Positions 23,301 through 25,050 of a stretch of DNA of 25,050 bases are shown piece by piece. The stretch is from a virus. The notes under the pieces were generated by a model that was not told where the DNA came from, did not search any database, and saw nothing but the letters and a program-made list of their open reading frames with translations. Location: positions 1-25,050 of the IMG/VR virus record IMGVR_UViG_3300025769_000780. One strand, written 5' to 3'. The translations under genes and the position numbers were made by a program. Position 1 is the stretch's first letter. Every line of letters begins with the position of its first letter.

Positions 23301-24176
23301 AACGCCTTGTTCGACAGCCTGTTCATCGGGTGATAGGTTCCTGTCCTGGAAGGCCTGGTATCCAACAAACGGAGTAGTCACCGTTCCACCAGCAACTGCC
23401 CCCAATAAAATTGATTCAAAGACACCTTCAGTGATCTCACGGTCAGGGTCATATTGCATTAACTCACTGGCTAATGTGTTCTGGAATATAGTCTGGCTAC
23501 CCTCGGTTAAGCCTTCTCCAACAGCAGAGCTTGCTATCCTTTTACCCGCCTCTCTAATTGTTACCTTGGACTGACCTCTAAATATATTATCTACTAACCG
23601 AGTAGCACCAAAACGCTCAAGGACAACAATAGGTACAGCGGAGAACGCTCCAACCTTGTCTGCCTCCTTGAGTTGATCCTCACTTGCGCTAACAGAAGTA
23701 ACACCCTGTGTTGATAAATAATCATCCCTGCCTTGTTGGTATGCGTTAGCAGTCAAAGCTGATAAGCCGATTGGTCCGGTGGCCGCTGCCGCCATGTAAG
23801 CAGGGGTCTGCGCTATGGTAGTTACGGCCTTGTATCCGAACTTACTTTTATCTTCGTCCGATACACTGCCCTCATAAAATTCTTTGCTGTAATTCCTGAA
23901 GTCAGATACAGTTTTTACTAAATCCGAATCCCCGGTAAGCCTAGATATACCAGAGGCTACGCCTTCAAGGGTTGCGTAACCAACGTCAGAAAAACCAGCA
24001 AGTGCCGCTTGTGTGTATTTTTTTGCGCTGTCCAGTAGCCCGCCGTCATCTAGCTTGGTCCTGTATTGAGGATACTTCTTGAGGATTGAATCAGCTAATT
24101 GATCATTATCAATGGCAGCGTATTGTGGATACTTGTTTTTAACTGATTCAGCAAGCTGCTGTCTAGTGTACTCCAT
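17349..24176 (-). CDS. Giant polyvalent virion protein, probably an internal/ejection protein (2275 aa)
   Basis: The N-terminus has two KYPQY repeats (15-19 and 34-38), then Gly/Ala-rich hydrophobic segments (about 115-145), and an acidic linker near 350-400 (EEEAAVEEEVVEAELTQDE). Residues about 495-660 carry YFYDRSSMQEVMSADEVIQIG, and about 740-860 carry WLASQQNESPAGGVRN and TRTFMGDSPEGGMPFVADVH, blocks I associate with phage large polyvalent proteins. MREEMIHAAM near 1372 resembles a zinc-metalloprotease helix but lacks the first His of HExxH. The C-terminus (about 2130-2220) has amphipathic hydrophobic stretches (LLRLLAGLAAIGMPVAGL). Such proteins are usually packaged and injected, like T7 gp16. 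There is no Shine-Dalgarno site. The role is inference; the domain blocks are from memory. Confidence 0.75.
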   Translation of the reverse strand: MEYTRQQLAESVKNKYPQYAAIDNDQLADSILKKYPQYRTKLDDGGLLDSAKKYTQAALAGFSDVGYATLEGVASGISRLTGDSDLVKTVSDFRNYSKEFYEGSVSDEDKSKFGYKAVTTIAQTPAYMAAAATGPIGLSALTANAYQQGRDDYLSTQGVTSVSASEDQLKEADKVGAFSAVPIVVLERFGATRLVDNIFRGQSKVTIREAGKRIASSAVGEGLTEGSQTIFQNTLASELMQYDPDREITEGVFESILLGAVAGGTVTTPFVGYQAFQDRNLSPDEQAVEQGVDPDTELTYTVSYINPKNDEQSILNLQAANPEEAVRLATQGLGDRAVNIKYEGINTSDFKVEKEVTPDPVVEEEAAVEEEVVEAELTQDEIDIISQELAEELDPIAQAGDRLPNILDEKDITVGAFTPYRKEMMPKPEVVKAALPIFTKLKSGGRITPSESKQLASVIDRVNPVRPYKEVPPPASESDMLRGLAEDKREKINQARNLPTGTFVKLRLDIPAYRDHGVWVPTIHGATEKTKGFRGGASISHQSTSVVTNPRFGIVGYDKPAGQVIATGIASKKETKIPIATILGQYVNLTEDQAVARANAAIKDPSFIQVGMDPKRRGYFYDRSSMQEVMSADEVIQIGPLVLAKNPVYGKTPRNEFLSREVEGAVDPDVVAGAAPVQTIDFIKGASGDPAQNLASKKRRRAGTGEGKNPSLRLEVNGKPIYIGKDSERGGKSFEGWTEETSAWFTDQEISNAAGWYDSLKSKFTKEFGPKRGPKMMLAWLASQQNESPAGGVRNTFRVIDRLTGIKSGKKGGLADEKLEAIFTDTLAEKGLDAKLSDFIDAGMGKRTRTFMGDSPEGGMPFVADVHTGRDSGKLDQQTLTRIKRFSDNGVLTVDGQPASVEITKVKKKTVKGKTKTEPEEAILRVGGQEVQLVRDLTGSPSKGEYEGISDWGNRLTDYLNSIGWKGRTDWIPAEVQAVGWMRILRQYGLKESDLESSLIENTFRVAAEVDYGLGSKITQIYPDFQKLNEQQKTVITEDVLSFIVPRVQQEMAPSAILRDEEFGIGSWEGSVSPSGNFYIMGSSEAANIFTNSLAWVTEQAGTMQAVIGKGGNNQRAVALVGLSNNELSNFVDFVNQLQTGADKKAARDAEALRGFSTRAMPGEQGIIVFGLTESKARGVENTLQKFAEQYTGSDSLTIQNFSAVTTFTENNWKDNQNGESYIQEIEQSGSTGNIRERLLRLRQQYGQRLAETGQRIAPEVFGEISIQSRVDQFVEAGKEYLEGTGTDVIAKAAPTDETAQVAPTDPGGTFNQNTLDQFITKNFLPLADKIGVDIIPNYTVPMAQYNATQGVIEYNPAALAQQDQKYITAAMREEMIHAAMSKVILQKAKGKNEGEAFQSFMSSLGKSLTPEQRTAISQVYSGLETDAQFGAEYSRAAIQQALYGDLTESYIRKGPAFEKLKSLLKSVQSYLARTLGAEVKANPEAAGVIRASAELLQQVDPSAKLINQTIVKEATAQSAPVFPNSNYGFAVQGEPFNERKIEVTAFDKYAKTMNALLADIDPSLKGFSNQYYYNIESKSLDRLRAALPFVEKYRGIEKKSKRDFQRLKRLLLFSEVSVSERGQNFIKERDALLKKYGMYNDFQLGPRFILDEILDEGTKAGVEMGKVYDYMPRFINDLDKVKNYYGKSAKTGFREYIKGTKDSEGNVIIKGQNQEIKEARARLDELQEQGQPVPESVRELANKEIIPVLGGKETAYYEAIYFDDYLRQEGFKKPKGATPSSTKERTVGVLEGDLIPSKIIDAYDDIDVALERYIYNMTSSLETLRIIGRRYTYEDTGIKINKNEVPSDLSVLLRELVAANRITEEQAEGIIPDIFQRAVRVRKQEAAPLELLRSLGYISGLVEFTSTLSQLLDTTFVTVKNNPIGTLSAILNNTVTGQMVGIDVEQIASEFVQDKTARTDGSKFAKAANLSNKSLRKLLMTTGFRQLDMRMKNANLTANFNRYRKLTNGYYRDRNSNKSKLFASELSYLGLSPNQQIQFMAELKRFKPGKPNSDQFRNAPLVRQVLFSRLNESQPMSKGSRPLAATENPNAQILYMMKSFMVNQMNNARSEIINRIADPRLSNLERRRAVIDLLRLLAGLAAIGMPVAGLKDFIAGRLGYLNDYLINSLLSPLGISTYTGYKIKREGIFGAAVSYFAPVSLQMAGDMLLVMQRLSMGQKVQPKDITAFGPYSEIINRVFGFNTESQLRKYERKKKVGQDPIVIPSEIKLPQRLF

Positions 24177-24200
24177 ATGAGTATTATAAAATAAATTGTT

Positions 24201-24791
24201 TTAAAGAGTAGGTATATCTAATCCCAACGGATTGTTGTCATTCGTCATCATTTGTTCGCCCTGCATTATTCGTTTAGTTTCAATAAGCTCTGGCACACCT
24301 TTTATTCCTTGTACTATACGTGGATCTAACTCAACAGGCTCGGGCGTAAATGGTTGACCTGGGCTAAATATATTACCAAGCATTCCTAGAAAGCCAGGAC
24401 CTTCTTGTTTCTGCATTGTTTGAGTCTCTGGATTGTATGCAAAACCTGCCTCGGTAAGCATTGTATCAGCAGCTCCAAGTGCAGCAGGAGATATTGGTGA
24501 TGGCTGTTCGCTCTTTAAAGTACTTTTAAATAAATCACGGACTGCCTCATCTCTAACTACCGCTTTAGCAGTATCATCATCCATCTGTGGAAATAAAGAT
24601 TTAATCGCCTGGAGAGAAACTTGTTCCTCTTGTTTTTTAATTTTCTTTTCTTGATGCTTTTCTATAGCGGAGCCAATGGTAGCACCTAGCTGCGCTAATG
24701 TATTAGCCTGTATCTCAGCGGCTCTTGCAAAGCCACTGTAGTCCGCGTTACCCAGTTCTGGTCGTATCTGTGATCCTGCTTGAAATGCCAT
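24201..24791 (-). CDS. Virion structural protein, internal-protein-like (196 aa)
   Basis: It begins MAFQAGSQIRPELGNADYSG, a start I recall in small virion proteins of marine podovirus-like phages, followed by Ala/Gln-rich helix (ARAAEIQANTLAQLGATIGS) and a Lys/Glu helix (EKHQEKKIKKQEEQ). The middle (AAGLGAADTMLTEAGF-like region, about 105-120) and the Pro/Gly-rich part (about 130-160) are loosely folded. It lies just before the giant protein and just after another virion protein, the position of ejection or tail-tube-associated proteins. The leader is A/T-rich without a Shine-Dalgarno site. Enzymatic motifs are absent. Confidence 0.65.
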   Translation of the reverse strand: MAFQAGSQIRPELGNADYSGFARAAEIQANTLAQLGATIGSAIEKHQEKKIKKQEEQVSLQAIKSLFPQMDDDTAKAVVRDEAVRDLFKSTLKSEQPSPISPAALGAADTMLTEAGFAYNPETQTMQKQEGPGFLGMLGNIFSPGQPFTPEPVELDPRIVQGIKGVPELIETKRIMQGEQMMTNDNNPLGLDIPTL

Positions 24792-24792
24792 A

Positions 24793-25050
24793 CTATTTAA
24801 TTTTTGTATTCATCCACTTGCGGATGATTAATTTTACACGAGGCTTGTTTGAAATAAACTTAGCGAATCGCTCGCCATACTTCAAGTATAGATTGCGGAG
24901 CCAGCTTGGTGCATCGTTCAGCATCCATTCACGGAACTCTAGCCACTGAGGATTCTCAATGCCGTAGACCTCACGGGCTACCCAACAACCACCACCACCG
25001 CTGGCCGCTGCCCCAGCCATGCTACCAAACGCTTGGGTCACGCCTCCGAT
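24793..25050 (-). CDS. C-terminal end of a virion protein with Gly-rich linker and CW-A box (5' end outside window)
   Basis: The frame is open through the right edge, so only the last 85 or so codons are present; a GTG at 25041 is not needed as a start. After GAAASGGGG comes CWVAREVYG, then NPQWLEFREWMLNDAPSWL, LYLKYGERFAKFI and a basic IIRKWMNTKIK end. A Cys-aromatic-(I/V)-A box after glycines, followed by an Arg/Trp helix and a Tyr-Gly-Glu segment, recalls the C-terminal CFI(A)-type module on many phage and bacterial proteins. It is probably the end of a tail or internal virion protein; the function of the module is not known to me. Confidence 0.7.
   Translation of the reverse strand: MGGVTQAFGSMAGAAASGGGGCWVAREVYGIENPQWLEFREWMLNDAPSWLRNLYLKYGERFAKFISNKPRVKLIIRKWMNTKIK

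Overview
The window is part of a tailed-phage genome, probably a podovirus-type phage with T7-like head-gene order. The host cannot be named from the sequence. Many genes have A-rich, unstructured leaders carrying AACTAA or CCAATA and no Shine-Dalgarno site, while a few tightly packed late cistrons do have one (for example AAGGAGG before the gene starting at 5652). I see no integrase, repressor, DNA polymerase or RNA polymerase in the window.

Left block (1-8111, minus strand): the head and packaging module. In transcription order it runs TerS, a small acidic protein, TerL, two small unknown proteins, portal, T4-type lysozyme, a 72-aa protein, a scaffold-like protein, and a major capsid protein cut by the left edge. 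It starts at a minus promoter (8119-8147) so close to the TerS ATG that the message is probably leaderless.

Control region (8112-9105): about 1 kb with no convincing gene. It holds divergent sigma70-type promoters about 40 bp apart, two families of short repeats (a 10-bp unit and a 16-bp unit) that look like iterons or operators, and a roughly 290-nt stretch dense in potential stems. It is the best candidate for a replication origin and early control region.

Early block, part 1 (9106-11557, plus strand): a membrane protein and six small unknown genes. The first four transcription units end in terminators of one recurring design. The block also contains a candidate 125-nt structured RNA (9765-9889), two tandem 17-bp repeats, and a 67-nt alanine-type tRNA-like element (10791-10857). 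That element resembles the tRNA-like domain of tmRNA with its mRNA-like part removed.

Early block, part 2 (11558-17348, plus strand): a promoter with paired operator-like repeats leads into a recombination operon. It contains a RecB/Cas4-like nuclease, a dATP/dGTP diphosphohydrolase-like protein, a second PD-(D/E)XK-like protein, a coiled-coil peptide, an endonuclease VII-like resolvase, an ERF annealing protein and an SSB-like protein. After a terminator comes a helicase operon: two small proteins, a DnaB-type helicase and an HNH nuclease. Strong terminators at 17271-17347 close the block.

Right block (17349-25050, minus strand): a 2275-aa polyvalent or ejection-type virion protein, a 196-aa virion protein, and the C-terminal end of another virion protein. 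If the genome is circular or circularly permuted, the minus-strand late genes form one long unit leaving 8111 and returning from the right edge to meet early transcription near 17345. That last point is inference.
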